DNA of 64,000 nucleotides from an uncultured Akkermansia sp. (GCA_905200945.1 CAJKMG010000002.1:124001-188000), one strand, 5' to 3'; counted from the stretch's first letter, positions 1 through 9,029 are shown. Numbers and translations are program-made. The notes: a model not told the origin generated them from the letters alone.

Positions 1-2
1 AA

Positions 3-1025
3 AAAATCCTGGAACGGATGAACAAGGAAAACGTGGACGGCCTGGTAATTGACCTGCGCAGCAACGGCGGCGGTTCCCTGGAGGAAGTGCGCCTGATGAC
101 GGGCTTCTTTACCGGAAACGGCCCCGTGGTGCAAATCAAGGACACCCGCGGCAACGTGGATATCAAATCCGCCCACAACCGCCAGAAACTCTTCAACGGT
201 CCCATTGTGGTGCTCATTAACAAACTCAGCGCGTCCGCCTCTGAAATTCTGGCCGCGGCCCTCCAGGATTACGGCCGCGCCGTGATCGTGGGGGATGGCT
301 CCACCTTCGGGAAAGGGTCTGTGCAGCAGCCTGTGGACATCGGCCAGTACCTGCCTTTCTTCGCGGCCAGGGACCGTGCGGGCCTGCTGAAAGTCACTAC
401 CCAGAAATTCTACCGTGTGGCAGGCGGCTCCACCCAGCTCAAAGGCGTGGAAAGCGACATCCAGCTTCCCACCGCTACGGCGGCATTTGAGCTGGGAGAA
501 GACATTCTGGACTACGCGATGCCCTATGACCAGATCACGCCCTGCACCAACTACAAAAAAAATCCCTCCATCGCGGCCATGCTGCCCGTGCTGAAAGAAG
601 CCAGCGCGAAGCGCGTGGAAAAAGACCGCGACCTCCAGATCGCCAGGGAAGACATCGCCACGATGAAACAGCGCATCAAGGACAACAAGCTTTCCCTGAA
701 CAAAAAAATCCGGGAACAGGAAAACTCCGCCCTGGAAGAACGCCGCAAATCCATCAACAAGGAACGCAAAATCCGCTTCGCGGAAATGGCCAAGGAAGAC
801 GCCACCAAATACAAAATTTACCGTCTGACGCTGGACGACGTCAACGCCAAGGAGCTGCCCCTGGCGGATCCTGACAAGGACAATGAACAATTCATGCACC
901 TGGCGGAAGACCCCACGGCAGAACTGGACGATTCCCCGGAATACCCCTCCGGCCTTGATCCGGAACTCCGTGAAGGCATCAACATCGTCCAGGATATGCT
1001 GAAGCTGGAATCCTCCGGAAAATAA
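3..1025 (+). CDS. prc: C-terminal (tail-specific) processing protease, S41 family, 5' end outside window
   Basis: Periplasmic serine protease of the Tsp/Prc family, which degrades or trims proteins from a C-terminal tail. The reading frame is open from base 3, so the N-terminal and PDZ parts lie before the window. Counting from the first internal Met (base 18), the S41 core shows LVIDLRSNGGGS near residue 10, the catalytic Ser at residue 73 in SASASEI, the Asp at 84 in LQDYGR and the catalytic Lys at 99 in TFGKG. Their spacing closely matches the Ser/Asp/Lys arrangement of E. coli Tsp. A charged, coiled-coil-like C-terminal region (about 195-265) follows, as in Tsp proteins with a C-terminal helical domain. 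The family is certain; the gene symbol is by similarity. Confidence 0.93.
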   Translation, partial: KILERMNKENVDGLVIDLRSNGGGSLEEVRLMTGFFTGNGPVVQIKDTRGNVDIKSAHNRQKLFNGPIVVLINKLSASASEILAAALQDYGRAVIVGDGSTFGKGSVQQPVDIGQYLPFFAARDRAGLLKVTTQKFYRVAGGSTQLKGVESDIQLPTATAAFELGEDILDYAMPYDQITPCTNYKKNPSIAAMLPVLKEASAKRVEKDRDLQIAREDIATMKQRIKDNKLSLNKKIREQENSALEERRKSINKERKIRFAEMAKEDATKYKIYRLTLDDVNAKELPLADPDKDNEQFMHLAEDPTAELDDSPEYPSGLDPELREGINIVQDMLKLESSGK

Positions 1026-1054
1026 CGGCTCGCTCCTCGCTTGCCTTCTTACCG

Positions 1055-1090
1055 CCCCGGCCCCCATTCAGGGACCGGGGTCCTTTTTTT
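1055..1090 (+). terminator. Rho-independent terminator after prc
   Basis: A GC-rich stem (left arm CCCCGGCCCC, right arm GGGACCGGGG, one mismatch) is followed by TCC and seven T. It lies 29 bases after the protease stop codon. Confidence 0.85.
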
Positions 1091-1200
1091 CGGGGTCAAC
1101 CCCGGAAGCAGTGCCCTCCGAACGGGCTGGAATGAATCCGGGGCTTGCCAGCCGGGGGGAAATAAGGCAGTATTTTTGCCCGTCAGCAATGAGCATTACC

Positions 1201-2889
1201 ATGAATACGACATACAAAATTGCCATCGGCGCGGATCACGCCGGAGTCGATCTCAAGGAAACCGTAGCAGAACTCCTTAAGGCATGGGGTCATGAAGTGA
1301 CCGACATGGGAACCATGACCAAAAATTCCTGTGATTATTCCGACTATGCCAATGCAGTCGCAAGCAGCATTGCTGACGGCACCAACGACCGCGGCATCCT
1401 TATCTGCCGTTCCGGCATCGGCATGAGCATTGCCGCCAACCGCTGGGTGGGCGTCCGCGCCGCCCTCTGCCGCACAGCCCCTGCTGCGGCCCTCTCCCGC
1501 CAGCACAATGATTCCAACCTGCTCTGCCTGGCTTCCGCCTATGTGGACAATGAAAGTGTGGAAGATGTCCTGGACGCCTGGCTGCATGCTGACTTTGAAG
1601 GCGGGCGCCATGAACGCCGCGTCGTCAAATCCTCCGGCAGCCCCCTGCAATGGACGGATCCGGAACTGGCGGCCCTCATTCAGGAAGAAGGGCGCCGGGA
1701 AAGCAACAACATTGAGCTGATTGCCTCTGAAAACTTCACTTCCCCCTCCGTCCGGGAAGCCCAGGGTTCCCTGCTGACCAACAAATACGCGGAAGGCTAT
1801 CCCGGCAAGCGCTGGTATGGCGGCTGCGAGGTGGTGGACAAAGTGGAACAGCTCGCCATTGACCGCGTGCTGAAAATTTTCGGCGGGGATCATGCCAACG
1901 TGCAGCCCCACTCCGGTTCCCAGGCCAACATGGCTGTTTACTTCTCTGTTCTGAAACCGGGCGACACCATTCTCACGATGGATCTCTCCCACGGCGGCCA
2001 CCTCACCCACGGGCACCGGGCCAATTTCTCCGGCAAACTGTACAATGTGGTTCACTACGGCGTATCCCAGGAAACGGAAGCTATTGACTATGATGCTTTG
2101 GAAAAACTGGCTCTGGAGGTAAAGCCGCAAATGATCACGGCGGGAGCAAGCGCCTACTCACGCACAATCGACTTTGAACGCATGGGACAGATTGCCAAAG
2201 CCTGCGGAGCCTACCTGTTCGTGGACATGGCCCACATCGCGGGCCTGGTGGCAGGGGGGCAGCACCCGAATCCGGTTCCCTATGCGGACTTCGTCTCCTC
2301 CACCACGCATAAATCCCTGCGCGGCCCCCGCGGCGGCTTCGTCATCTGCAAGGAGGAATACGCAAAAAAACTGGATGCCGCCGTCTTCCCCGGAATGCAG
2401 GGAGGTCCCCTCATGCACATCATTGCCGCCAAGGCGGCCTGTTTCGGGGAAGCTCTGAAGCCCGAATTCAAGGACTATGCGGCCCAGGTTGTCAAAAACG
2501 CCAAGGCCATGGCGGCCAAAATGGCAGAACTCGGCTTCCGCGTCGTCTCCAACGGTACGGACAACCACGTCTTCATGGTAGACCTCCGCAACAAAGGCAT
2601 TAACGGCGCAGACGCGCAGGAAGCCCTGGACCGCGTAGGCATCACCGTAAACAAGAACGCCATCCCGTTTGACACGGGCTCTCCCATGAAACCCTCCGGC
2701 ATCCGCATCGGCACGCCTGCCGTAACCACTCGCGGCATGAAAGAAAAAGACGTGGAACAGGTGGCCGAATTCATTGCCCGTGCGCTGGCCTTGTACGTAG
2801 GTGACCAGGTATGCCCGAATCCGGACGGCTTCTCCCAGCTTAAGGAAGAAGTTTCCGCGTTTAACCGCAACTTCCGCCTGCCTCATTAA
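1201..2889 (+). CDS. Fused ribose-5-phosphate isomerase B / serine hydroxymethyltransferase
   Basis: One open frame of 562 residues carries two complete enzymes. Residues 1-145 are RpiB (ribulose-5-P/ribose-5-P isomerase, pentose phosphate pathway): GADHAG at 10-15, the catalytic Cys69 in LICRSGIG, and the SRQHND segment with His102. Residues about 150-562 are GlyA (serine + THF to glycine + methylene-THF): SNNIELIASENF at 168-179 and the PLP lysine K371 in TTHKSLRGPRGG. Both domains look intact, with no stop codon or frameshift between them. The ATG at 1201 was chosen because it gives a normal RpiB N-terminus; an in-frame ATG at 1189 is an alternative. No Shine-Dalgarno is visible before either. 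A strong terminator follows, so the gene is probably a single-gene unit. Physiological coupling of pentose and one-carbon metabolism is inference. Confidence 0.93.
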   Translation: MNTTYKIAIGADHAGVDLKETVAELLKAWGHEVTDMGTMTKNSCDYSDYANAVASSIADGTNDRGILICRSGIGMSIAANRWVGVRAALCRTAPAAALSRQHNDSNLLCLASAYVDNESVEDVLDAWLHADFEGGRHERRVVKSSGSPLQWTDPELAALIQEEGRRESNNIELIASENFTSPSVREAQGSLLTNKYAEGYPGKRWYGGCEVVDKVEQLAIDRVLKIFGGDHANVQPHSGSQANMAVYFSVLKPGDTILTMDLSHGGHLTHGHRANFSGKLYNVVHYGVSQETEAIDYDALEKLALEVKPQMITAGASAYSRTIDFERMGQIAKACGAYLFVDMAHIAGLVAGGQHPNPVPYADFVSSTTHKSLRGPRGGFVICKEEYAKKLDAAVFPGMQGGPLMHIIAAKAACFGEALKPEFKDYAAQVVKNAKAMAAKMAELGFRVVSNGTDNHVFMVDLRNKGINGADAQEALDRVGITVNKNAIPFDTGSPMKPSGIRIGTPAVTTRGMKEKDVEQVAEFIARALALYVGDQVCPNPDGFSQLKEEVSAFNRNFRLPH

Positions 2890-2916
2890 CATCTCCTGCG
2901 CATAAACGCTTTTCAG

Positions 2917-2950
2917 GCCGTTCCGCCGTTTCCGCGGAACGGCCTTTTAA
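2917..2950 (+). terminator. Rho-independent terminator after rpiB-glyA
   Basis: Eleven-base perfect stem GGCCGTTCCGC / GCGGAACGGCC followed by TTTT. It lies 27 bases after the stop codon. Confidence 0.88.
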
Positions 2951-3078
2951 TTAAAAATCCGTATTCACGGTCTCCCAATACGGACGGCCAAGACGCCCGC
3001 AACAAAAAAACTCTTTAGCCAGGAATTGTCCAAACTGCGCTTTCCCTCTCCTATATTGCGGACAAACCGGTTTGGAAA

Positions 3079-3594
3079 TCAACAATCATTATTCATCCTC
3101 ACGTCCTCGCTGGAACATTTGCCCTCTTCCCGGCCCAACCGGAAAACAAAGGTAGCGGCAGGTTGGGAATAATGGAACTGATGGCTTGCACGGGTTGCCC
3201 CTCCATCCGCAATTAAAATAATCTTAAAACCTTCATTGGAAAACCGGATATTTTTTTCATCCCAATATCCATAACCGGACATAACAGAATATCTTCCTAT
3301 TTCTCTAAATGAACCGTCCTGCTGGCGCAGAAAAGCTTTAAATTCATAACTGTTGAAATTGGCGCCCCTAGGCGTTCTCCACACTAAAGCGGCTTCATGG
3401 TCCGCCTGCCAGATTACTTTGTTATCCGGATTGTCCCGGAAACAGTTTTCCAGAAAAGCCATCTCCTGCTTGTGAAAACGCAAGGCGGCGCCATCTACCG
3501 GAGGATGATCGACAAGAGGAGAAGGCGCGTCAGAAGCCACAACAAGGGGAACCTTGCAGCAAGAGAAAAAAAACGTTTTCAAGGAGGCATTCAT
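3079..3594 (-). CDS. Hypothetical protein, probably exported
   Basis: 171 residues with no family I recognise. The N-terminus (MNASLKTFFFSCCKVPLVV) has a Lys followed by a short hydrophobic stretch with two Cys, so it could be a weak signal or lipoprotein peptide, though the lipobox is poor. The remainder is a mixed soluble domain rich in aromatic residues, with segments such as GYGYWDEKNIRF and a Cys near the C-terminus. It lies 76 bases downstream of a decayed hydrolase gene on the same strand and may once have been co-transcribed with it. It has no overlap with a stronger frame, but its reality as a gene rests on frame length only. Confidence 0.5.
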   Translation of the reverse strand: MNASLKTFFFSCCKVPLVVASDAPSPLVDHPPVDGAALRFHKQEMAFLENCFRDNPDNKVIWQADHEAALVWRTPRGANFNSYEFKAFLRQQDGSFREIGRYSVMSGYGYWDEKNIRFSNEGFKIILIADGGATRASHQFHYSQPAATFVFRLGREEGKCSSEDVRMNNDC

Positions 3595-3670
3595 CTTCCG
3601 GATATTACTTCATCAAAAAGACGGCTCAAGTCTCAATCACCTGATCCGCCTGATGATGCTTCAGAATGAT

Positions 3671-4266
3671 TTATCTATCCAAAGGGCCACCGGGCCAGAC
3701 AGACAAATTATCCCATCCGTCTGGTTTGACGGAGCAGATCCGGTACTGTTTTTCAGTCAAAAAGTCAGTTCCTCCAATAGCAACATGAGGCTTGGGAGTA
3801 GTGCCTGCCGTTCTAAATCCATCATAAGGAATGGTTACGCCACCGCTCAGAACCTCAAGAAGCGCCTTTCTGGCTTCTTCCGGTTTTTCACAACTCAGCC
3901 TGTCAATATCCCTGTACTTCTCCCCTTCAACCTTGGCATATTGCTGATCTGTTACAGAGGCCCAATCAGGATTCTTACCGTCTTTGATTTCTCCAAATTC
4001 CGTCAACATACTCAACAATGGATTTCGATAGGCATTCCCTTTCGTGTTGCCGAGACGATTCAACATCACCGATGCAATCGCCCTCATCTCGGCAACCTTC
4101 GTATCGGCTTCCGCATAGATGGCTCACACCATTAGAGAGTCAGAACATCGTCTCCGTCGATGCGGAAATAATGCCGTTCTGCTTTTTCTACTCTAATGTA
4201 TCTTTTCCAGGTGTCAGTACGATCTTCTACATTCTGCTTGATAGGAATCAGCACGGGGTCGGCCAC
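3671..4266 (-). pseudogene. Decayed SleB/Hydrolase_2-like cell wall hydrolase
   Basis: Two adjoining fragments on the minus strand read as one protein. The upstream part (GTG at 4266 to TAA at 4132) encodes 44 residues ending RIDGDDVLTL. The downstream part resumes in another frame as AIYAEADTKVAEMRAIASVMLNRL and runs to the stop at 3671. That segment resembles the 'IYGEAR...RAVA.V.LNR' signature of SleB/Hydrolase_2 cell wall hydrolases. Restoring one base in the GAGCC stretch and changing the TAA to a sense codon would join the halves. In the downstream frame a TGA lies directly before AIY. A short product from the internal ATG at 4087 (138 residues) is possible but would lack the putative catalytic Glu in IYAEA. 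The family call is by motif only. Confidence 0.55.
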
Positions 4267-4278
4267 TCAACTAACAAA

Positions 4279-4298
4279 CAAATTTTTACAAAAATTTG
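4279..4298 (-). repeat. AT-rich perfect inverted repeat after the dipeptidase gene
   Basis: Nine-base arms CAAATTTTT and AAAAATTTG are separated by two bases, starting 16 bases after the stop of the minus-strand dipeptidase gene. It could be a weak terminator or an operator for the decayed gene that follows. The stem is A/T only, so a terminator role is uncertain. Confidence 0.35.
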
Positions 4299-4313
4299 AT
4301 ATGTAAAATTCTT

Positions 4314-5054
4314 TTATGGCCTGCCTGCGGAAGTCATGCCGTCCCACGCGGGAAAGTAATAATGCAGGGTAGGTTCAGGCTCATTCAACAGGCGGTAATG
4401 CCACCATTCCGGAGCATAATTGGCAAAACCCTGTTTTTCAAAAGCCTTTTTCAAAATCATCCTGTTTCTGCGTTGGGACGGAGTCACTAATGTGGAGTCC
4501 GTGGCGGAACTGGGATCCAGCAGGTCATGATGGCCGCCCATATCCACCGGCTTTCCGGTCCTGGCGTACAGCAGGGAAACATCCACAGCCACGCCCCGGG
4601 AATGTTCCGAGAAATCGCGCACATAGTGGTCTCCGAACACCTTGGCCTTGTCAATATGGGGATAATACCGGGACTTCATCTTCTGGTCCCCTTCGTCAGC
4701 TCCCCATTTGCAAATGTCCAGCACGGCGGTATGGGGACGGTAGGCGTCATAAATTTCCAGCAGGTAACCCTGACTGTACAAATCTTCCGAGACTTTTTTC
4801 AACGCCTGCGCCGCCTGGGTGCGCAGGATGGCGCGCCGGCCGCGGTAACCGTCCAGCGGACGCCCTACAAAATTGTCATATCCGGCATATTTCAAATTAG
4901 TCTTTACCAGGGGTGCCACCTGGTCCACATACACAAAGCCCGGCTGCATCACGGGCTGAAGGGGCTGATTGAATGCCGGTTTGAATTCCCTGCTGCCGGA
5001 ACAGGAAACCAGTAACATGAACATGCCGCATACCGCAGCTACGCAAGTCTTCAT
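4314..5054 (-). CDS. D-alanyl-D-alanine dipeptidase (VanX/DdpX family), lipoprotein
   Basis: Zn-dependent M15D peptidase that hydrolyses D-Ala-D-Ala, a peptidoglycan precursor or turnover product. The signatures are EIYDAYRPH, the zinc-binding motif SEHSRGVAVDVSL (His and Asp ligands) and the late EWWHY (catalytic Glu and third ligand His). With the start at the ATG at 5054 the protein begins MKTCVAAVCGMFMLLVSC, a lipoprotein signal with lipobox LVSC, so it is probably membrane-anchored and periplasmic. An upstream in-frame ATG at 5072 would put extra residues before the signal. The gene starts about 40 bases after the rpoD stop on the same strand with no terminator between, so read-through from rpoD is likely. 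No vanH/vanA genes are nearby, so a cell-wall recycling role is likelier than resistance. Confidence 0.9.
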   Translation of the reverse strand: MKTCVAAVCGMFMLLVSCSGSREFKPAFNQPLQPVMQPGFVYVDQVAPLVKTNLKYAGYDNFVGRPLDGYRGRRAILRTQAAQALKKVSEDLYSQGYLLEIYDAYRPHTAVLDICKWGADEGDQKMKSRYYPHIDKAKVFGDHYVRDFSEHSRGVAVDVSLLYARTGKPVDMGGHHDLLDPSSATDSTLVTPSQRRNRMILKKAFEKQGFANYAPEWWHYRLLNEPEPTLHYYFPAWDGMTSAGRP

Positions 5055-5092
5055 GACCACGAAGCGTAGCACGGCATGCGGCGCAAATCCGG

Positions 5093-7159
5093 TCAGGATT
5101 CCGTCATTTCCAGGAATCCCTTGATCTTGCTGATGCGCGTGGGATGGCGCAGCTTGCGGAGGGCTTTGGCTTCAATCTGGCGAATGCGTTCGCGGGTGAC
5201 GCTGAACTGGCGGCCCACTTCCTCCAGAGTGCGGGGACTGCCGTCCCGGAGGCCGAAGCGCTGTTCAATAACTTCGCGTTCACGGTCCGTGAGGGTGTCC
5301 AGAACATCCTTGATTTTTTCTTTCAGGAAAGAGAAGGAGGCTTCCTCCATGGGATTTTCCGCCGCCTTGTCTTCAATAAAGTCACCGAAGGAGGTATCGT
5401 CGGAATCCCCCACGGGGGCTTGCAGGGAAATGGGCTGCTGGGCCATTTTCAAAACGGAACGCACGCGTTCCACAGGCAGATGGATTTCTTCCGCGATTTC
5501 TTCCGGAGTGGGTTCCCTACCGTACTCCTGCACCAGCTGCTTTTGCACGCGCATCAATTTGTTGATGGTTTCAATCATGTGCACGGGAATGCGGATGGTG
5601 CGGGCCTGGTCTGCAATGGAGCGGGTGATGGCCTGGCGGATCCACCAGGTGGCATAGGTGGAGAATTTGTAGCCGCGGCGGTATTCAAATTTTTCCACCG
5701 CCTTCATCAGGCCCATGTTGCCTTCCTGAATCAGATCCAGGAAGGAGAGGCCGCGGTTGGTATATTTTTTGGCAATGGAAATAACCAGGCGCAGGTTGGC
5801 CTCTACCATTTCATCCTTGGCCCTGCGGGCTTCGCGAAGCCATTTGCGGAGTTCCTGGTAGGCTTCTCCCATCTCATCCGCAGTCATCCACATGCGAAGC
5901 TCCAGCTCTGCCAGATGTTCCTTGAGTTCCTTGTTGTCCGGATCCAGGGCAACCTTCTTCTGCATGCGGAGCACGCGGTCGCGGGCCTCGTCAATCATGG
6001 AACAGAAATCCTCAATCACCTTGTGCTTGAAATACAGGCGGCCGAAGAACTTCACCAAAGCACCGGCAACTTTGTCGAATTCGGCCTGGCGGGCCTTGAC
6101 GGACTTGGCCGCCTCCTTGCTGCGGTACAGCTTGCGGAAGGAACCGGATGCGTCCTGATGGGTCTGCTGTATCTGGGCGCAGAGCTGGGCCAGCCCTTTC
6201 ATATAGCGCTCGCGGGAGTCTATCTTTTTGTCAAGGATAACGCGGTCAAAGCGTTCCTCATTGTCGAGCAGGCGATAGGCGACATCCAGATAGGCATTTG
6301 CAATGAACCCGAAGCGGTGCACACAGCGCTGGACATTCTGTTCCGCGTCTTCAATTCTCTTGGAAATGGCTACTTCCTCTTCACGGGTAAGCAGGGAAAC
6401 CTGGCCCATTTGCTTCAGGTACATGCGGACGGGATCATCCAGAATGTCCATCTTGGCTTCGAGCTTTTCCTCTTCATCCTCTTCTTCCGTGCTGATGCGG
6501 GTGCGGTCCGTGTAGCTGTCCACGTCGGACGCGTCAATAATGTCAAATGCCATGCTGCGCAGGCGGTCCATAATGGCCTCATAATCCTGCTGATCGACGA
6601 TGTCGTTGGGAAGGGAGTCATTAATATCGTCAAAAGTCAGATATCCCTGTTCCTTGGCGAGCTTGATAAGTTCACGGATTTTTTCCTGAATCTCCGGAGC
6701 GTCAATCGGATTCGTGACCTTGCGGCTGGCAGCCCTCTTGCGTTCCTCTTCCAGTATTTCGCTTAACTTTTTGGGCGTTTCCTCCTTCGCGGCAGGTTTG
6801 GCAGCCTTCTTCTCAGCCGGCTTCTTCTCCGCAGCCTTGGCTGGAGCTTTCTTGGCAGGAACAGCTTCAGGCGCCTTTGCCGGAGTCTTTTTGGCGGCCG
6901 GCGCCGCCTTCTTGGAGGCAGAAGCCGGAGACGCTTTTTTTGCCGGGGCCTTTTTTTCCGCAACGGGTTTGGCGGCGGCCTTTTCCGCAGCCGGAGCGGC
7001 AACCCTGGCGGAGTTTTTTTTGGCTGGAGCCGCCTTCGGAGCGGTTTTGGAATTTTTTGCGGCGGGCCGGGCCGTTATTTTTTCCTTGGATTCAGAAGCT
7101 TTTTTGTTGGCGGAAGTCTTCTTGGGAGAAGAGGGGGATGGGTCACCGGATTTGGACAT
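5093..7159 (-). CDS. rpoD: Primary RNA polymerase sigma factor (sigma-70)
   Basis: 688 residues. All sigma-70 regions are visible: a region 1.1-like segment (about 125-215), region 1.2 with DDPVRMYLKQMGQVSLLTREEE, region 2 with VEANLRLVISIAKKYTNRGL, FLDLIQEGN and YATWWIRQAI, region 3 around IETINKLMRVQ, and region 4 with the helix-turn-helix VTRERIRQIEAKALRKLRHP. The first about 130 residues are an unusual Lys/Ala/Pro-rich low-complexity extension. The ATG at 7159 (MSKSGDPSPSSPKK) was preferred to the GTG at 7180. dnaG lies 59 bases upstream on the same strand, the classic macromolecular synthesis operon order. A VanX-like gene follows. Confidence 0.97.
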   Translation of the reverse strand: MSKSGDPSPSSPKKTSANKKASESKEKITARPAAKNSKTAPKAAPAKKNSARVAAPAAEKAAAKPVAEKKAPAKKASPASASKKAAPAAKKTPAKAPEAVPAKKAPAKAAEKKPAEKKAAKPAAKEETPKKLSEILEEERKRAASRKVTNPIDAPEIQEKIRELIKLAKEQGYLTFDDINDSLPNDIVDQQDYEAIMDRLRSMAFDIIDASDVDSYTDRTRISTEEEDEEEKLEAKMDILDDPVRMYLKQMGQVSLLTREEEVAISKRIEDAEQNVQRCVHRFGFIANAYLDVAYRLLDNEERFDRVILDKKIDSRERYMKGLAQLCAQIQQTHQDASGSFRKLYRSKEAAKSVKARQAEFDKVAGALVKFFGRLYFKHKVIEDFCSMIDEARDRVLRMQKKVALDPDNKELKEHLAELELRMWMTADEMGEAYQELRKWLREARRAKDEMVEANLRLVISIAKKYTNRGLSFLDLIQEGNMGLMKAVEKFEYRRGYKFSTYATWWIRQAITRSIADQARTIRIPVHMIETINKLMRVQKQLVQEYGREPTPEEIAEEIHLPVERVRSVLKMAQQPISLQAPVGDSDDTSFGDFIEDKAAENPMEEASFSFLKEKIKDVLDTLTDREREVIEQRFGLRDGSPRTLEEVGRQFSVTRERIRQIEAKALRKLRHPTRISKIKGFLEMTES

Positions 7160-7218
7160 ATCTTGAAAAGAAGAGGGCACAATTCACCATTATATCAATA
7201 CCCGGAGGTATCGAGGCA

Positions 7219-9018
7219 CTACATTGTACCCAGCAAACGCTTCAAGTCAACACTAAGTTTGGACAATTCCAGCCTTCTGGCAGCATCCGTGGAGGGATCC
7301 GCCAGTTCCGCCATCAGGGAAGCGATGTGCCTCTCCAAAGCGGCCTTCGCAATGCCGGAGCAGGCTTCCTGTACGCTCCTGTCCACATCGGGAATAGGTA
7401 TGGGCTCCAGATTCAGCATACCCAGGGCATCCCGTTCCGGCTGAGGCAGGGACGCCAAAAAAGCCTGAACGGCCGCGGGGCTGTCCGGAGAAGGCAGCCT
7501 GGCCAGAATTTTTTTTAAGATGCCTCCGCCCTGCAGCAGCCGCATCGGCTCCAGCAATTCTTCAATACGGTCCACGATAAGCCCCTGGGCACGGGAATTC
7601 TGAAGGGCCAGTTCACAGAGCACGGCCACGGCGCGATCCATTTTCACGGGAGGATGCCGCGGGACCTCCGCAGCCGTCTTACGCTCTGCGGACTGGGCCT
7701 GTTCCTGCCCCTTCCGGCGTCCGGCCATTCTGACGGCGCCGCGCAAATTATCCGCAGCCATGCGCATGCGCGTGGCTATGTCAGCCGTAGCCAGGTCCCG
7801 GGCCACCGGATCGCTCATGCAGGCCAGCAGGGCCGTCATCTCACGGGCAAAAGCGGCGCTGGAAGCGGCGTCATCCAACAAACCGCTCTCCCTGGCCCGC
7901 TCAATGCGAACCTCAAAGAAGGAACGGGCCCGCTCCACCATCCCAGAAAAAGCCTCTTTCCCCTCCCTCTTCATGAAAGAATCAGGATCGTCCCCGGCAG
8001 GAAGGTTCACCAGGTAAATATCCTTGCCGAAGGGGGCCAGTTCACGAAAAGCCCGGTCCGCCGCAGCCATGCCCGCCTTGTCCGCATCAAAACACAACAC
8101 TATCCGTGAAGCATAACGTGAAAGAATCCGGGCATGCTCCGGAGTAAACGCCGTCCCCAAAGGGGCTACGGCAAAAGAAATACCCGCCTCGTGGCAGGCA
8201 ATGACGTCAATCTGCCCCTCGCACAACAGGGCTTTGCCGCTTTTTCCCATAGGGCCGCGCGCCTTGTCCAGGGCAAACACCACGTCCCCCTTTTTGAAAA
8301 TGGCCGTCTCCGGGGAATTAACGTACTTGCCTACGTTTTCCTGAGGCCGCAGAATGCGGCCGGAAAACGCCACACATTCTCCGTACACATTGTTGATGGG
8401 GAACATCAGCCTGTCCCGGAAGCGGGCGTACAAATCACCCCGTTCTCCGCGGTTGGCGAGACCGGAATCTATCAGGACCTGGTCCGGAATCCCCTCCCTG
8501 CGGGCCCAGGCCAGAAACTCCCGCGAGGAATCGGGAGCCCATCCCACCTGCCAGCGTTTCGCCATGTCTGCCCCATAGCCGCGGGAATTCAGGTAAGCCC
8601 TGGCCTCCGCCGCCTTCGGGGAACAAAGCAGGAGCCTGTGAAAAAAACCAGCTGCCTTCTTGTGGGCCACAAGCAAGGCCGTGCGTGCCTTGCGCCGTTT
8701 TTCTTCCGCGGCGTCATAAACCTCTTCCACAATGGAGATTCCGGCTTTTTCCGCCAGCCTTCGCACGGTATCCGCAAACCCCAGGTTCTCCATCTTCATC
8801 ACAAAAGTAATGGCGGATCCTCCTTCCCCGCAGCCAAAGCATTTGAAATTCTGCCGACTCTGGTCCACAATAAAGGAAGGCGTCTTTTCATTGTGGAACG
8901 GGCAGCACGCCTTCCACCGGGAACCGGCCCTTTTCAGGGGAAGATAGGAGCCCACTACATCTACAATGTCAGTGGCCTCCAGAACGCGCCGGATGCTGTC
9001 TTCATCAATCCTTCCCAT
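7219..9018 (-). CDS. dnaG: DNA primase
   Basis: 599 residues; synthesises RNA primers for replication. The N-terminal CHC2 zinc finger has C39, H42, C60 and C63 in ACCPFHNEKTPSF and FKCFGCGEGG. The central catalytic core includes FRDRLMFPI and SGRI. The TOPRIM domain shows LLCEGQIDVIA (catalytic Glu) and LCFDADKAG. A C-terminal helical region would bind the DnaB helicase. The open frame extends upstream to 9375, but the ATG at 9018 gives the standard MGRIDEDSIRRVLEATDIVDVV start and is preceded 11 bases upstream by a good promoter. It is followed by rpoD on the same strand. Confidence 0.96.
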   Translation of the reverse strand: MGRIDEDSIRRVLEATDIVDVVGSYLPLKRAGSRWKACCPFHNEKTPSFIVDQSRQNFKCFGCGEGGSAITFVMKMENLGFADTVRRLAEKAGISIVEEVYDAAEEKRRKARTALLVAHKKAAGFFHRLLLCSPKAAEARAYLNSRGYGADMAKRWQVGWAPDSSREFLAWARREGIPDQVLIDSGLANRGERGDLYARFRDRLMFPINNVYGECVAFSGRILRPQENVGKYVNSPETAIFKKGDVVFALDKARGPMGKSGKALLCEGQIDVIACHEAGISFAVAPLGTAFTPEHARILSRYASRIVLCFDADKAGMAAADRAFRELAPFGKDIYLVNLPAGDDPDSFMKREGKEAFSGMVERARSFFEVRIERARESGLLDDAASSAAFAREMTALLACMSDPVARDLATADIATRMRMAADNLRGAVRMAGRRKGQEQAQSAERKTAAEVPRHPPVKMDRAVAVLCELALQNSRAQGLIVDRIEELLEPMRLLQGGGILKKILARLPSPDSPAAVQAFLASLPQPERDALGMLNLEPIPIPDVDRSVQEACSGIAKAALERHIASLMAELADPSTDAARRLELSKLSVDLKRLLGTM

Positions 9019-9029
9019 AAGGCGGAACC

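Noticed and set aside
4087..4134. The TGA before AIYAEAD as a selenocysteine or readthrough codon
   Set aside because: No selenocysteine insertion element is evident, and a second lesion (TAA plus frame change) just upstream favours simple gene decay.
5144..6766. A 540-codon plus-strand frame opposite rpoD
   Set aside because: Shadow frame of rpoD; Phe/His/Gly-rich with no family signature.
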